From an uncultured Bacilli bacterium (lineage in GTDB: Bacteria; Bacillota_I; Bacilli_A; RF39; UBA660): a stretch of 51,029 nucleotides of DNA. The notes below the pieces were generated by a model, which saw only the letters and a list, made by a program, of their open reading frames with translations, did no database searches and was not told the DNA's origin. The DNA is taken from NCBI GenBank assembly GCA_934131175.1, contig CAKOZD010000010.1, positions 1-51,029 of the forward strand. The letters run 5' to 3'. Numbering within the stretch: position 1 is the first letter of the stretch; each line of letters begins with the position of its first letter. Below, in pieces: positions 15,688-24,550 of the stretch. The position numbers and the translations under genes were made by a program.

Positions 15688-16287
15688 ATGAAAAAAGAAT
15701 TAAAAAAAGACCTTAGGTTTATAATTATTTTTATATTAGTAGTAACTATATCTTTTATATACTTATTCCAGTCAACGTATGCTAAATATAAAAAACAAGT
15801 TAACTCTAATGTAAATTCCACTATAGCAAGTTGGAACATTAAAATAAATGATGAAACTATTAACAATAAAAAAACATTAACAAATAGTATTACACCTACA
15901 TTCTATGAAAGCGAATATGTAAAAGAAAATACACTTGCTCCAGGAACAAAGGGATATTTTGATATAAATATTGATTCTTCAAAAGTAGATGTAGATTTTA
16001 ATTATGAAATAAATGCAACACTAAATAGTAGTACTAATCTAACTGATTTTAAAATAACAGATTATGAATTAAATGATTCTGGTACAAAACAAAAATTTAA
16101 TGCAACAGGTCTTGCAAATTCACTTCCAAAAAATACTAAAAATACTAAAATCAGATTTTATGTTGAATGGATTGATGATGATACTAATACGATGAATAAT
16201 ACAGAAGATACGACTTATGCAGCAAATCATGATGAAGTAAAATATATATTAACAATTAAATTTACTCAAAAGAAAGAAAGTAACTAA
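15688..16287 (+). CDS. SipW-type secreted subunit, TasA/camelysin-like
   Basis: 199 residues. The basic start KKELKKD is followed by a hydrophobic segment (about 11-28), then STYAKY and ASWNIKIND. This is the SipW-cognate signal layout, in which the mature chain starts shortly after the membrane helix. The remainder is a beta-rich Asn/Thr/Asp-rich domain with APGTKGYFDINIDSS, recalling the 'xPGxxg..di.i.N' strand of TasA/camelysin proteins. There is no sorting motif. It is the only subunit gene on the plus strand, divergent from the type VII run and convergent with the next subunit gene. It probably becomes a surface or fibre component after cleavage by one of the nearby SipW enzymes. Confidence 0.75.
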   Translation: MKKELKKDLRFIIIFILVVTISFIYLFQSTYAKYKKQVNSNVNSTIASWNIKINDETINNKKTLTNSITPTFYESEYVKENTLAPGTKGYFDINIDSSKVDVDFNYEINATLNSSTNLTDFKITDYELNDSGTKQKFNATGLANSLPKNTKNTKIRFYVEWIDDDTNTMNNTEDTTYAANHDEVKYILTIKFTQKKESN

Positions 16288-16302
16288 CTAATTACTTTCT
16301 TT
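16273..16302. terminator. Bidirectional terminator built from the ends of two convergent genes
   Basis: An 11-bp perfect stem (16273-16283 with 16292-16302) and 8-base loop spans both stop codons (16285-16287 and 16288-16290). The stem gives AAAGAAAGTAA on both strands. T-rich sequence follows on the plus side and, after the A-rich 5' arm, on the minus side. Confidence 0.85.
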
Positions 16303-17031
16303 TATTTGTTCTACTTTTAATTTTATTCCCATTTGAATACAAGGCATACCACTACTCTTTTCATACTCTCCACATTTTTCTCCAAAATAGTTATCTGCAT
16401 CATCTTTTTCCAAATAAAGATTATCTCTATTTGCCTCAAAATTAGAAGCATTAATAGTCATATCTAAAACATACATACCATTAATTAATCTATAATAATC
16501 AACTGATGGGTCAAATGTATACAAATTATCTAATTGAAAATATTTATCTTCTTCATATGCCCAATTTGCTGTTACAGTAAATGTTGAATAATCACCAGCA
16601 CTTAATACATCTTTAGTTGAACTAGTTTTAATTATGAAAGGATATCGACTCTCAAACTTACTAAGAGTTGATGAGCCATCACCTATATCAACATATTTTC
16701 CAAACACCACTAAACTACTTAATTCATAACTAAAATTAGCCGGAACTTCACCAAGGTTATGAACTAAAACTTCATGTTTAAAATCAAGCATACCAGGCTT
16801 CATATCACTTATATTTATACTTACTTTATTTGTAGAAACTCCATTAGCATTAAATTCAACATCCCAAGAAGCAACATTAGCATCAAGTGAAGTCTCTGCT
16901 CGTGAAACATAAGTAAACCAAGCAAAAATATTAACACCAATTAAGAATAGTATAAAAATAAGACTTTGAATTAACAATTTTTTTCTACCTTTTTGAAGCC
17001 CATTATAAATATTAACTAATCTCGCATTCAT
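16288..17031 (-). CDS. SipW-type secreted subunit, TasA/camelysin-like
   Basis: 247 residues. A basic start (LQKGRKK) and hydrophobic helix at about 19-38 are followed by NIFAWFTY and NVASWDVEF, the SipW-cognate pattern. The mature part has DMKPGMLDFKHEVLVHNLGEV, a camelysin/TasA-like strand pair, and near the end a Cys pair (EKCGEYEKSSGMPC) that could form a disulphide. It follows the signal peptidase gene by 19 bases and is the last gene of the operon that starts at 21567. It is therefore the best candidate substrate of that peptidase. GGAGGTG precedes the start. Confidence 0.75.
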   Translation of the reverse strand: MNARLVNIYNGLQKGRKKLLIQSLIFILFLIGVNIFAWFTYVSRAETSLDANVASWDVEFNANGVSTNKVSINISDMKPGMLDFKHEVLVHNLGEVPANFSYELSSLVVFGKYVDIGDGSSTLSKFESRYPFIIKTSSTKDVLSAGDYSTFTVTANWAYEEDKYFQLDNLYTFDPSVDYYRLINGMYVLDMTINASNFEANRDNLYLEKDDADNYFGEKCGEYEKSSGMPCIQMGIKLKVEQIKESN

Positions 17032-17050
17032 AAGAGCACCTCCGAGAATT

Positions 17051-17854
17051 TTAAATTATTTCATCATCTTGATCATTAGTAACAATATTTACTTCTTTTG
17101 AAGAATTATCTATTTCTTCACTTTCTAAAGTATCATCACTAGAGATAATAGGTATACTTAAATCACGAGCAACACTATTATCTTCAATTATATTAGAAAT
17201 AATAACAGGTTTATCATCTTCATTATTATCATTATCAGTATTATTACTACTATCAATATGATTAACTTTATCATTTACTTCTTTTTTATTAATTTCTTGT
17301 AATTCATTATTTTCTATTTTAATATCAGTAATTGTTTGTAATATTTCCAAAACAATTACTAATACTAAGGGACAAAATATTAAACAGAAAAATCCAAGTT
17401 GACTTTTAACTACATGATTTATTTGAGTAACTACTGGTACAACTCCAACTACTTTTCCAAGAACTTGATTCTCAGTTATTGATGGGTCTTCTACACTATT
17501 CTTAACACCTTTAGTAGTAAAAATTCTTCCATCACTACCTTCTTCAATTTTAACAATTCTATGTGTTACAAGTTTATTCTCAAGTCCTCCTCTATTACCA
17601 ATAAAAGCAATATCATCGCCTACTTTTAATTTATTATTATCAAAATCTTCAACAGCAATAACATCATTTACATTATAAACACCCTTCATGGAACCTGTTG
17701 CTACTGTAAATAACCTAAATCCTAATATACTACTATTTCCTGATAATCTTTGTACACAAATAAATGCAACATATAATATTAATATTGCGAAAAATATCGT
17801 TTTTAGTGTTCCATACACAATTTTAAAAATCTTATTATTTAATATACTACCCAT
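17051..17854 (-). CDS. sipW: SipW-type (ER-type) signal peptidase I
   Basis: 267 residues, with a first membrane helix at about 17-36 and a second at about 151-172. The active-site Ser is in ATGSM (Ser55) and the His is in VTHRI (His98). A Ser-His pair in place of Ser-Lys is the mark of the SipW/Sec11 branch, which cleaves TasA-like proteins in Bacillus. A roughly 90-residue acidic Asn/Asp-rich cytoplasmic tail after the second helix is unusually long. The gene lies between the DUF2357 gene and a TasA-like subunit with tiny gaps, so enzyme and substrate are co-expressed. Confidence 0.92.
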   Translation of the reverse strand: MGSILNNKIFKIVYGTLKTIFFAILILYVAFICVQRLSGNSSILGFRLFTVATGSMKGVYNVNDVIAVEDFDNNKLKVGDDIAFIGNRGGLENKLVTHRIVKIEEGSDGRIFTTKGVKNSVEDPSITENQVLGKVVGVVPVVTQINHVVKSQLGFFCLIFCPLVLVIVLEILQTITDIKIENNELQEINKKEVNDKVNHIDSSNNTDNDNNEDDKPVIISNIIEDNSVARDLSIPIISSDDTLESEEIDNSSKEVNIVTNDQDDEII

Positions 17855-17855
17855 T

Positions 17856-18959
17856 TTATTCTCCCTTTAAGTTATTAAAAACACTGTCAATTGAACTATT
17901 TTCACGCCTAAATCTTTCAACTAAGATTCCTTTAATATTATTAGATTTTCTAATATTATCTTTTTTAATCATATCACACTGCTTAATAAACATTTCTTTA
18001 ATTTTATCTTCATCTACATCTTCCATACTATCAAGCAAATTATTAATAAGTCTTTTCATCATTTGATTAATAATATTAGATTCATTATTAGATGTACTAT
18101 TCTCAATCAAGTTTTTATTAGCAATAAATGTCATAAGAAAAGCTTGATCATATTGATTTTTTAAACTACCTTTATCAAAGTAATCTTTTTTATTCTTCTC
18201 TCTTTTATCTTTACTTACAAAAGCTTGGATATAATTCCATAACTCTTCAGCCTTTTTAAAGTTAGGATTTTTTAAAATTACATTAGTATGCCTGATAGGA
18301 CTTCTAACAGGAGGTACGTGTAATTTAGCAAGTGTTGTATATAATTCACTTCCAAAGAATCCATCCATCTGAATTTTTATCTTTTTTAATCTATCTTCAA
18401 AAGAAAAACCATTCTTTGCTCCACCAGTACCTTTTATAACTCTTGATGTATCATTTATTTCAAATTTTACGTTTATTTCTTCACTATTAACTTTAGAATT
18501 AGCAATATATATCATATTATTTTTATCAAGACAATATGATGTACCACCTGTTGCTGATACTCTTTCTTCGTAAAAAGTTCTTAAATTATTTAAAAGAGTG
18601 AATATAAATCTATTTTCATAAGTATCTAAACTTTCTTCACGATTTATATTTAAAATTTTAGATGGTTTTACATCACCATTTTCATCAATTTTTTGAATAA
18701 AATTAGTATGCTGTGTAAGGTGAATTACAGACTCAACTGTTACTTTACGAGCAAGTTCTACTTTTACTATTTCTTCTTCATTAACAATAAAACGTTTAGG
18801 GTTTCTAAGAATATTATCAAGATAAGGCAATACATCTTCAATAATGTCTATCCATTCATAATCAAGTTCTTTCATATCATAATCACGTTTTACATTTAAA
18901 GTCGAATTAATATTATTTAAAAACTCTTCATTATTTTCTAATGTATCACCATTATCCAT
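17856..18959 (-). CDS. DUF2357 (McrC-like) partner of the AAA+ ATPase
   Basis: 367 residues from ATG 18957-18959, chosen because GGAGGTG lies 7 bases upstream; a frame from 18974 is possible. The pieces INREESLDTYENRFIFTLLN and PPVRSPIRHTNVILKNPNF match the DUF2357 family that accompanies McrB-like ATPases. I see no clear PD-(D/E)xK nuclease end, so this is not a standard McrC endonuclease. There is no signal peptide or membrane segment. It follows the AAA+ gene by 21 bases and precedes the signal peptidase by 1 base. I infer a cytoplasmic effector or adaptor driven by the AAA+ ring in surface assembly. That use of the family is not one I know. Confidence 0.75.
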   Translation of the reverse strand: MDNGDTLENNEEFLNNINSTLNVKRDYDMKELDYEWIDIIEDVLPYLDNILRNPKRFIVNEEEIVKVELARKVTVESVIHLTQHTNFIQKIDENGDVKPSKILNINREESLDTYENRFIFTLLNNLRTFYEERVSATGGTSYCLDKNNMIYIANSKVNSEEINVKFEINDTSRVIKGTGGAKNGFSFEDRLKKIKIQMDGFFGSELYTTLAKLHVPPVRSPIRHTNVILKNPNFKKAEELWNYIQAFVSKDKREKNKKDYFDKGSLKNQYDQAFLMTFIANKNLIENSTSNNESNIINQMMKRLINNLLDSMEDVDEDKIKEMFIKQCDMIKKDNIRKSNNIKGILVERFRRENSSIDSVFNNLKGE

Positions 18960-18980
18960 AATATTCACCTCCACTATTTA

Positions 18981-20522
18981 TTAAACCATTTTTTGAAGTC
19001 TTCTTAAGTAATCTTTACATTCATTAAAGTTTTCTTTACCAAACTCTTTATCTAAGAATTCAATAAATGGATCAATTTCATCTCTAATATAAGCAAGATT
19101 TAATTGTTCAAATTTACGTAAAATCTTACGTGCTATATAATAATCAACTCCATCTACTTCTGTACCACCACAAGCAACATAAGTTGCGACAAAGTCTTTC
19201 ATTTGCTTAACAATACGGTTACCAAAAGCTATACGGAAATGCTTAATAACATAATCATCCATTGAGTTAATCTTTTCACTCATATCATCAGTTAATGGAT
19301 GTTCTTGTTTTGCTTTAGCAAATAATCCTTCTAAGTATGAGCTATTAATATTCATAGAATCTGTATCAATTGGGTCAAACACTTGACCTTTATCATTAAT
19401 ATCTATTGGCATAGCACGGTCATATACTTTATCAGTAACTGCAAATGTAGAGTCATCGTTGTTGATTGTTCCGATATACCACATATTACCTGGAATATGT
19501 AACTTACCACCTTCTAATTTCTTAGGGTCAGTATCCCAAGAACTAGGTACAAGTTCAATTACCCATTCATCACGACTAGGCATTTCAAGAATAGATAACA
19601 TTTCTGCAAAGTAGTACTCAACACGAGCAATATTCATTTCATCTAGTACCGTTACATAAACATCATCTGTATATCCTGCAAGATACATCCATTTAAGTAC
19701 TTCAGTCTCATTAAACTTCTTAGTAAATTCATTGAAATAACCAAAAAGTTCTGTTCTATCTCTCCAAGATGGTTGAACTGATGCGATAATTGCATCATTT
19801 CTAATAAATTTACCCCAAGCATATGCAAGGGAAGTTTTACCAGTACCAGAAATACCTTGTAATATAACTAACTTAGTAGCACTAAGACCAGATATAAATA
19901 ATCTAATCATATTAGAAGTATAATAAAGTTTTAATTTAGAAGCAGCAAAGTTTCTAAATAATTCAACTAATTCTTCTAATGTAAATGTATTATTATAATT
20001 TTGAACTTTATAGTTCATATACTCTATATCAATAGCATGTAATTTAGAGAACCTTATATTATCAAGATTTTCTGTCTCTTCACTACCTTCATTTTCACTA
20101 TTTTCTTCTTCATTCGTAATAACAGCCTCTTCTGTAGGCTTAAGTCCAAGCTGAGATACTTTCATAGCAAGTATCTTTTCCTTTTCTTGTACTAAATCAG
20201 CAACTTGTTTATTTAGTGAGCCAATCTCTTCTAACATACTTTCTTGCTCCACTAAAGTCTTTCTAAACTTAACATATTTTCGTATTACAAACCATACAAG
20301 TAAAAGAATAAGTAAAAGGACAATAATCATTACAATAACTGCAATTACAACAAGTACCCATTCACTCATATTAAAATCTTTTCTATAAAATTCAATAATA
20401 TAAAGGTATTCGGAAATATTAAACATTTGAAGAATACCACCAAATAATCCTTTAAATATCATTCCAACGCCAGAAAAGAAAACAGACATAAATTCAAATA
20501 AAAACCTAACAAATGTATCCAT
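18981..20522 (-). CDS. Membrane-anchored McrB-like AAA+ ATPase
   Basis: 513 residues from ATG 20520-20522, chosen because GGAGGAG lies just before it; the longer frame from 20537 contains that site. An N-terminal hydrophobic region (about 5-35) and a strong membrane helix at about 58-82 are followed by a coiled coil (about 90-130) and an acidic linker. The AAA+ module comes last, with Walker A GISGTGKT at about 223-230, Walker B VTVLDEMN near 290-297, and a sensor GTINNDD near 351-357 in place of the McrB MNTxD motif. The motor is held at the inner face of the membrane. It is in one operon with a DUF2357 protein, a SipW-type peptidase and a TasA-like subunit. McrB relatives usually drive DNA restriction; here membrane anchoring and context suggest protein or envelope work. 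Confidence 0.85.
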   Translation of the reverse strand: MDTFVRFLFEFMSVFFSGVGMIFKGLFGGILQMFNISEYLYIIEFYRKDFNMSEWVLVVIAVIVMIIVLLLILLLVWFVIRKYVKFRKTLVEQESMLEEIGSLNKQVADLVQEKEKILAMKVSQLGLKPTEEAVITNEEENSENEGSEETENLDNIRFSKLHAIDIEYMNYKVQNYNNTFTLEELVELFRNFAASKLKLYYTSNMIRLFISGLSATKLVILQGISGTGKTSLAYAWGKFIRNDAIIASVQPSWRDRTELFGYFNEFTKKFNETEVLKWMYLAGYTDDVYVTVLDEMNIARVEYYFAEMLSILEMPSRDEWVIELVPSSWDTDPKKLEGGKLHIPGNMWYIGTINNDDSTFAVTDKVYDRAMPIDINDKGQVFDPIDTDSMNINSSYLEGLFAKAKQEHPLTDDMSEKINSMDDYVIKHFRIAFGNRIVKQMKDFVATYVACGGTEVDGVDYYIARKILRKFEQLNLAYIRDEIDPFIEFLDKEFGKENFNECKDYLRRLQKMV

Positions 20523-20523
20523 C

Positions 20524-21567
20524 CTACTCCTCCTCAAACATCAAAACACTAATACCCTCATTCTCATATTCCATAAAAAACTTTTTATCTTTTTCTTTGC
20601 AACCACTAACCACTAAGTAATTAAACATTCCCTCATTATAAATATTATCAGTCTTTTTATAAATATCTTGAATATAAGTAAAATCTTGTATACAACCAAA
20701 TAAATAATCAAAAGAAAATGCATCTTTCTGATTCAAATATAAATTATAATTAACAAGAAATACAACATGTTTTCTAATTAAAGGATTATCCATTAACTCA
20801 TATACTTTATTTTTAATCTTCCCTCTATATATAAAATCATCACTAAGTTCTACAAAATATAATTTATCTCTATTTTTAATATCTTTAATAATATCAATAG
20901 AAATCTTTTTCATAATTAAATTAAACTTAGAAAAATCATAGTCACTATGAGAATACTCTCTTCTAACTAACCCTTTTCTATAGTTATTAAGTAATTTTAT
21001 ATTATAATTAAGTTCTAAATAAGAATAATTACTATTCATAAACTTTCTATTTTCTATATAAAAGAACTCATCTTGATAATTAAATATTTTAGAAGTATTT
21101 GTATAATATTCTTTAACTAAACTAATTAATTTTATGAATCTTTCTCCAATTAAATTATTAAGTAAATTATTTTCTTTTATAAATTTAGAAACAACATCTA
21201 CTACATCATCTCTATCTTTATAATTTAATAAATCTATTTTAGTTATTTCAAAAGAGATATCTTTTAACTCTTTTATAATTTTAACATTATTAGAATATTC
21301 TTCATTACTAACTTGCAACTCATAATCTCTATATTCATCTAATAATTCTTCCATACAACCTGTAAACTCTTTTTTTAATACCTCTTCATTAAAATCTAGC
21401 CCATCTACTGTATGAAATATATCATAATAATAATTATCAATATATGTTTTAAAGTAAGTTGCAAACACATCTTTTACAAATTTATTATCTTTATTATAAA
21501 TAATTAATCCGTACTTTATAAGGCAATTAGTCTTATAACTTATAAAAATATCTATTAAATTATTCAT
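20524..21567 (-). CDS. Hypothetical protein coupled to the AAA+ gene
   Basis: 347 residues, rich in Asn, Asp, Lys, Tyr and Ile, with no signal peptide or membrane helix, so probably cytoplasmic. No recognised motif. The end EEGISVLMFEEE is encoded by GAGGAG codons that also serve as the ribosome site of the AAA+ gene, two bases after which the next start lies. The two products are therefore expected to be made together. By position it is the third member of the AAA+/DUF2357 set. A role as adaptor for the ATPase is inferred from this alone. Confidence 0.65.
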   Translation of the reverse strand: MNNLIDIFISYKTNCLIKYGLIIYNKDNKFVKDVFATYFKTYIDNYYYDIFHTVDGLDFNEEVLKKEFTGCMEELLDEYRDYELQVSNEEYSNNVKIIKELKDISFEITKIDLLNYKDRDDVVDVVSKFIKENNLLNNLIGERFIKLISLVKEYYTNTSKIFNYQDEFFYIENRKFMNSNYSYLELNYNIKLLNNYRKGLVRREYSHSDYDFSKFNLIMKKISIDIIKDIKNRDKLYFVELSDDFIYRGKIKNKVYELMDNPLIRKHVVFLVNYNLYLNQKDAFSFDYLFGCIQDFTYIQDIYKKTDNIYNEGMFNYLVVSGCKEKDKKFFMEYENEGISVLMFEEE

Positions 21568-21593
21568 CTAATCACCTTCTCCTAGTCTATTAA

Positions 21594-21602
21594 ATTATAA
21601 CA
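21594..21602 (-). promoter_or_regulatory. Extended -10 promoter of the AAA+ operon
   Basis: The minus strand reads TGTTATAAT in the 45-base gap between the subunit gene ending at 21613 and the hypothetical gene starting at 21567. The AAA+ operon can therefore be transcribed separately from the subunit genes upstream. Confidence 0.5.
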
Positions 21603-21612
21603 CATAACTTTT

Positions 21613-22545
21613 CTATTTTGCAGTAGTAACTGAAACTTTTATTATAGAACTCTTCGTTCCACTCGGGTATGTATAATCTTTCTTTACATCATTTTTATAA
21701 AAAATAATTGAATTATTAGAACTTGCATTAACTTTAAACGAAAAACTATCTACAAATTCATAACCATCTACTTTAGTAGTACCATATTTTCCATCTATTC
21801 TATTTAAATATAAATTATTAGTTAAATCACAAAAAATATTATGAGGATTAAAAGAAATTGAAACAATTGCTGAAAAATATTTATCTTTGTCAGTATCACT
21901 TAACTTGGCATAATCATCAATACTTATTTGATCTCCTACTTTATAACTTCCAAAAGCTTCACTTACTTCATAATAAGTAACTGAATTAGTAAGATTTAAT
22001 GTCATATATTTTGAATTTACACTATCTTCTATATTATAAGAAAAATTACTCTTAGCAACTCCTATATTATAAAATGCCGATAACTTCTTTGTATAAGGAG
22101 AATTTGATATAACACTTGTTTCTACTGTAGCAACATCCCCTTCATAAAAGTTTTTTGTTGGAGTAACAGTTATTTGATATGAATCATTTTGACTATCTTC
22201 ATAAATTACTCCACTATCTTTACTTAAACTACATGTAACATTACTTGAACATTTAACTTCAATATTATAAGAAATATCTGCTTTTGTACGTCTTTCATCA
22301 TTTTTTCTATTAGACAAGTCTATAGTTAATGTATATGGATTAACACCATCCCAATTATTAATAGAATAACCTTTTCTATTTATTGTTAAAATACTACTAG
22401 TAAAGTAAAATGACTTAGTCTCAAGAATAAAATTATTAATAATATTATAAATATATTTACCAAATGTAATACCACAAAAAAGAAATACTATAAGACAAGT
22501 CATAACAATAATACTTAATTTTTTATGTTCTCTAATATACTGCAT
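21613..22545 (-). CDS. Secreted TasA-like subunit with an Ig-like repeat layout
   Basis: 310 residues. A signal anchor at about 11-28 (IIVMTCLIVFLFCGITF) followed by GKYIYN has the layout of the other SipW-type subunits. The mature part is beta-rich, with a Cys pair (KCSSNVTCSL) and Ig/DUF11-like phrases such as SYQITVTPTKNFYEGDVATVETSV. There is no sorting signal. It overlaps no gene and follows the second subunit by 11 bases. It is the last of three consecutive subunit genes sharing the promoter at 23802. Confidence 0.68.
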   Translation of the reverse strand: MQYIREHKKLSIIVMTCLIVFLFCGITFGKYIYNIINNFILETKSFYFTSSILTINRKGYSINNWDGVNPYTLTIDLSNRKNDERRTKADISYNIEVKCSSNVTCSLSKDSGVIYEDSQNDSYQITVTPTKNFYEGDVATVETSVISNSPYTKKLSAFYNIGVAKSNFSYNIEDSVNSKYMTLNLTNSVTYYEVSEAFGSYKVGDQISIDDYAKLSDTDKDKYFSAIVSISFNPHNIFCDLTNNLYLNRIDGKYGTTKVDGYEFVDSFSFKVNASSNNSIIFYKNDVKKDYTYPSGTKSSIIKVSVTTAK

Positions 22546-22556
22546 AACCCACCATC

Positions 22557-23165
22557 CTACATTTGTTTAGAATTAATATCTACCTCAATACTTTCAATAT
22601 AATTTTCATAAGTTGTATCTTTTACATACTCCTTTGGAAAATTAATAACTAGTGTATAAACATCTGTTGTTTTATCTTTATAGTACATTTCATACTTTTC
22701 ATTATTTTTATATAGATTATACCAAGCACCATCTACATCTTGTACCAAACTACTTCCTCCAAATATATTAGTAGAGTTAGTATCATCATAATTTTCATTA
22801 CGATAAAGTTTAATATTTATTGGTAAATTAGTAGTTGATTTAACGCTAATATTATAATAAATATCTACATCTGTATCATGTTTTTCATTAAAATTAGAAA
22901 CACTAAACTTATATACATATGGACTATCACTAGGTACTATTCCATCAGGTTCTAAATTAAAAGATAAATTATCAGTTCCAAGTATATATAAAGCCTTCTT
23001 TATATTAGCATTTAATTTAGAATTAACTTCATATCTTGCATAAGCTACTTGAAAAAGATAAACTGCTAAGAAAAGTATTAAAAAAAGTAAGAATGCAAAA
23101 AGAAGAAATCTTCTTTTCTCTTCATAATACTTACTATGTCTAAATTTATCTATAAAAGCAATCAT
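22557..23165 (-). CDS. Secreted TasA-like subunit
   Basis: 202 residues. The start has a basic cytoplasmic segment (RHSKYYEEKRR), a strong helix (about 20-40), then FQVAYARYEVN, the same 'AYA(K/R)Y' junction as in the plus-strand subunit at 15688. The mature domain holds VYKFSVSNFNEKHDTDVDIYY, a TasA-style strand pair in which a secreted domain carries an 'N'-containing loop. It is predicted to be cleaved by a SipW-type peptidase. It is the middle gene of a three-subunit run, with 8- and 11-base gaps. Confidence 0.7.
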   Translation of the reverse strand: MIAFIDKFRHSKYYEEKRRFLLFAFLLFLILFLAVYLFQVAYARYEVNSKLNANIKKALYILGTDNLSFNLEPDGIVPSDSPYVYKFSVSNFNEKHDTDVDIYYNISVKSTTNLPINIKLYRNENYDDTNSTNIFGGSSLVQDVDGAWYNLYKNNEKYEMYYKDKTTDVYTLVINFPKEYVKDTTYENYIESIEVDINSKQM

Positions 23166-23173
23166 CTAAACAC

Positions 23174-23782
23174 CTACTCACTATATGGAACTATCTCTTC
23201 ACCATTATATTGTACAGCGTGAAAACTAATTGAAATAAAGTTTTCTAAAGGAGCATCATCTGAAGTTATACCCTCTACTTCTTCATCATCAAAAATAAAT
23301 CCAAGAGATAAATCAATTACTTTATTCTTATTTATATCATCTAAAGTAATTAAACCTGTATAAGTATTTTCTCCAGTTCTAATTAAATTTCCATTACTTG
23401 ATTTAAATCCTGTACAAGTTAATAATTTATTATCATCATTTTGCTTATCAATAATTGTAAAATCATATAATATAGCAACTCCACTTCCACTAGGATCTAG
23501 TGTAAAAGAAATATTACCATCAGCACCAGGAGAAATAGTACCAGGACGAGTATGAGCAGAACTATTAAGTATAATATTATCAAGTAAAACTCCATTTTCA
23601 CTATTTAATATAACATCTTGTCCATTAATATTTAATTTAATACCAGAAACTTTACTATCAACACTTCCATCAATTGAAGACTCATAAGATGAATAACTAC
23701 TAATAGAATTATAGTATAAAAAAGCAAAACAAATAATAACAATAAAACTAAATATAATTATTTTTAACTTACTACTCTTCAT
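23174..23782 (-). CDS. Secreted TasA-like subunit
   Basis: 202 residues from ATG 23780-23782; GGAGG lies 6 bases before it, so the longer frame from 23800 is rejected. The signal anchor (about 6-23) is followed by YYNSISSYSSYESSIDGSVDS. The mature part has RPGTISPGADGNISFTLDPSGS, the Pro-Gly-x-x-Gly strand also seen in TasA/camelysin relatives, and one Cys. It opens the three-subunit run immediately behind the terminator of the giant-protein operon and uses its own extended -10 promoter. Confidence 0.7.
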   Translation of the reverse strand: MKSSKLKIIIFSFIVIICFAFLYYNSISSYSSYESSIDGSVDSKVSGIKLNINGQDVILNSENGVLLDNIILNSSAHTRPGTISPGADGNISFTLDPSGSGVAILYDFTIIDKQNDDNKLLTCTGFKSSNGNLIRTGENTYTGLITLDDINKNKVIDLSLGFIFDDEEVEGITSDDAPLENFISISFHAVQYNGEEIVPYSE

Positions 23783-23801
23783 AAAGCCTCCTACTATCAA
23801 A

Positions 23802-23810
23802 ATTATAGCA
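23802..23810 (-). promoter_or_regulatory. Extended -10 promoter of the three-subunit run
   Basis: The minus strand reads TGCTATAAT 19 bases before the start at 23782, right after the previous terminator. The leader is very short. Confidence 0.55.
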
Positions 23811-23811
23811 C

Positions 23812-23845
23812 AAAAAAAGATTATAGAAAATAATCTATAATCTTT
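23812..23845 (-). terminator. Rho-independent terminator of the giant-protein operon
   Basis: A 12-bp perfect stem (23816-23827 with 23834-23845, loop AAATAA) is followed by T7 on the minus strand. It lies just past the stop at 23848-23850. Confidence 0.92.
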
Positions 23846-23847
23846 TA

Positions 23848-24498
23848 CTATAAAATTTCTACATCTTCATTGTTTGCTTCATCAGTTGTATTTTTATTAC
23901 TAACTTTATCCTTCTTTGGAGAACTTACTTTTACTTGTTTTTTACTCTTCTTTGAATTATTTTCTTCATTTACTAAAGTCTCATCATACTTAAGCATAAT
24001 AATAAACTCATAAACTTGATAAATGAATACAACCATAATTGGTAAAAGAACTAATAGTAAGAAACCAACTCTACTTTCAAGTACACTTAAAACAGAACCT
24101 AAATTATTATAAACTGTAGAATACTTTCCAAGAACTCTAGAACTTGCTACATTAATAGTTGTATTAGATAAACTAACTGTATACAAAGCACTATAATCAT
24201 CTTCTTTTACATCAGTTACTACTGCACTTCTAACAATATAATTATCATTAAGTACTGCATAATAGTAAATTAAATCTCCTTTATGAATATCATTAGAATT
24301 CTTAACTACTAATAAATCACCTTTTTTAGTATCTTTAACATTTTTCTCAGCGATTAAATCAATATTAGCAAATGAATAATCACCGAATTGAGTATATCCG
24401 TACTTATTCTTACAAAGAACAAACATTGTTACTAAAATAACATAAATAATTATAACAACTTCAACAAATGACCAAACCCAATTTAATACTTTTCTCAT
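23848..24498 (-). CDS. SipW-like protein that has lost its catalytic residues (pseudo-peptidase)
   Basis: 216 residues from ATG 24496-24498, preceded by AAGGTGG; the longer frame from 24546 adds an unlikely start. The layout is that of SipW: a first helix at about 7-26, a beta domain, a second helix at about 146-168, and a charged tail. In the two active neighbours the Ser lies in GSM and the His in THR. Here the first site reads DYSFANIDLIAE and the second NYIVRSAVV, so neither Ser-Met nor His is kept. The KKGDLLVV and HKGDLIYY strands are intact, so the fold is probably kept. It is the last gene of the giant-protein operon and may hold, guide or protect a substrate instead of cutting it. 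Confidence 0.75.
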   Translation of the reverse strand: MRKVLNWVWSFVEVVIIIYVILVTMFVLCKNKYGYTQFGDYSFANIDLIAEKNVKDTKKGDLLVVKNSNDIHKGDLIYYYAVLNDNYIVRSAVVTDVKEDDYSALYTVSLSNTTINVASSRVLGKYSTVYNNLGSVLSVLESRVGFLLLVLLPIMVVFIYQVYEFIIMLKYDETLVNEENNSKKSKKQVKVSSPKKDKVSNKNTTDEANNEDVEIL

Positions 24499-24550
24499 AT
24501 AATACCACCTTATTTTAATAATAACACACATATTAAAGTTATACAATCAA

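Noticed and set aside
17856..20522. McrBC-type restriction system
   Set aside because: The ATPase has a membrane anchor, the DUF2357 protein has no visible nuclease motif, there is no DNA-binding domain, and the context is secretion.
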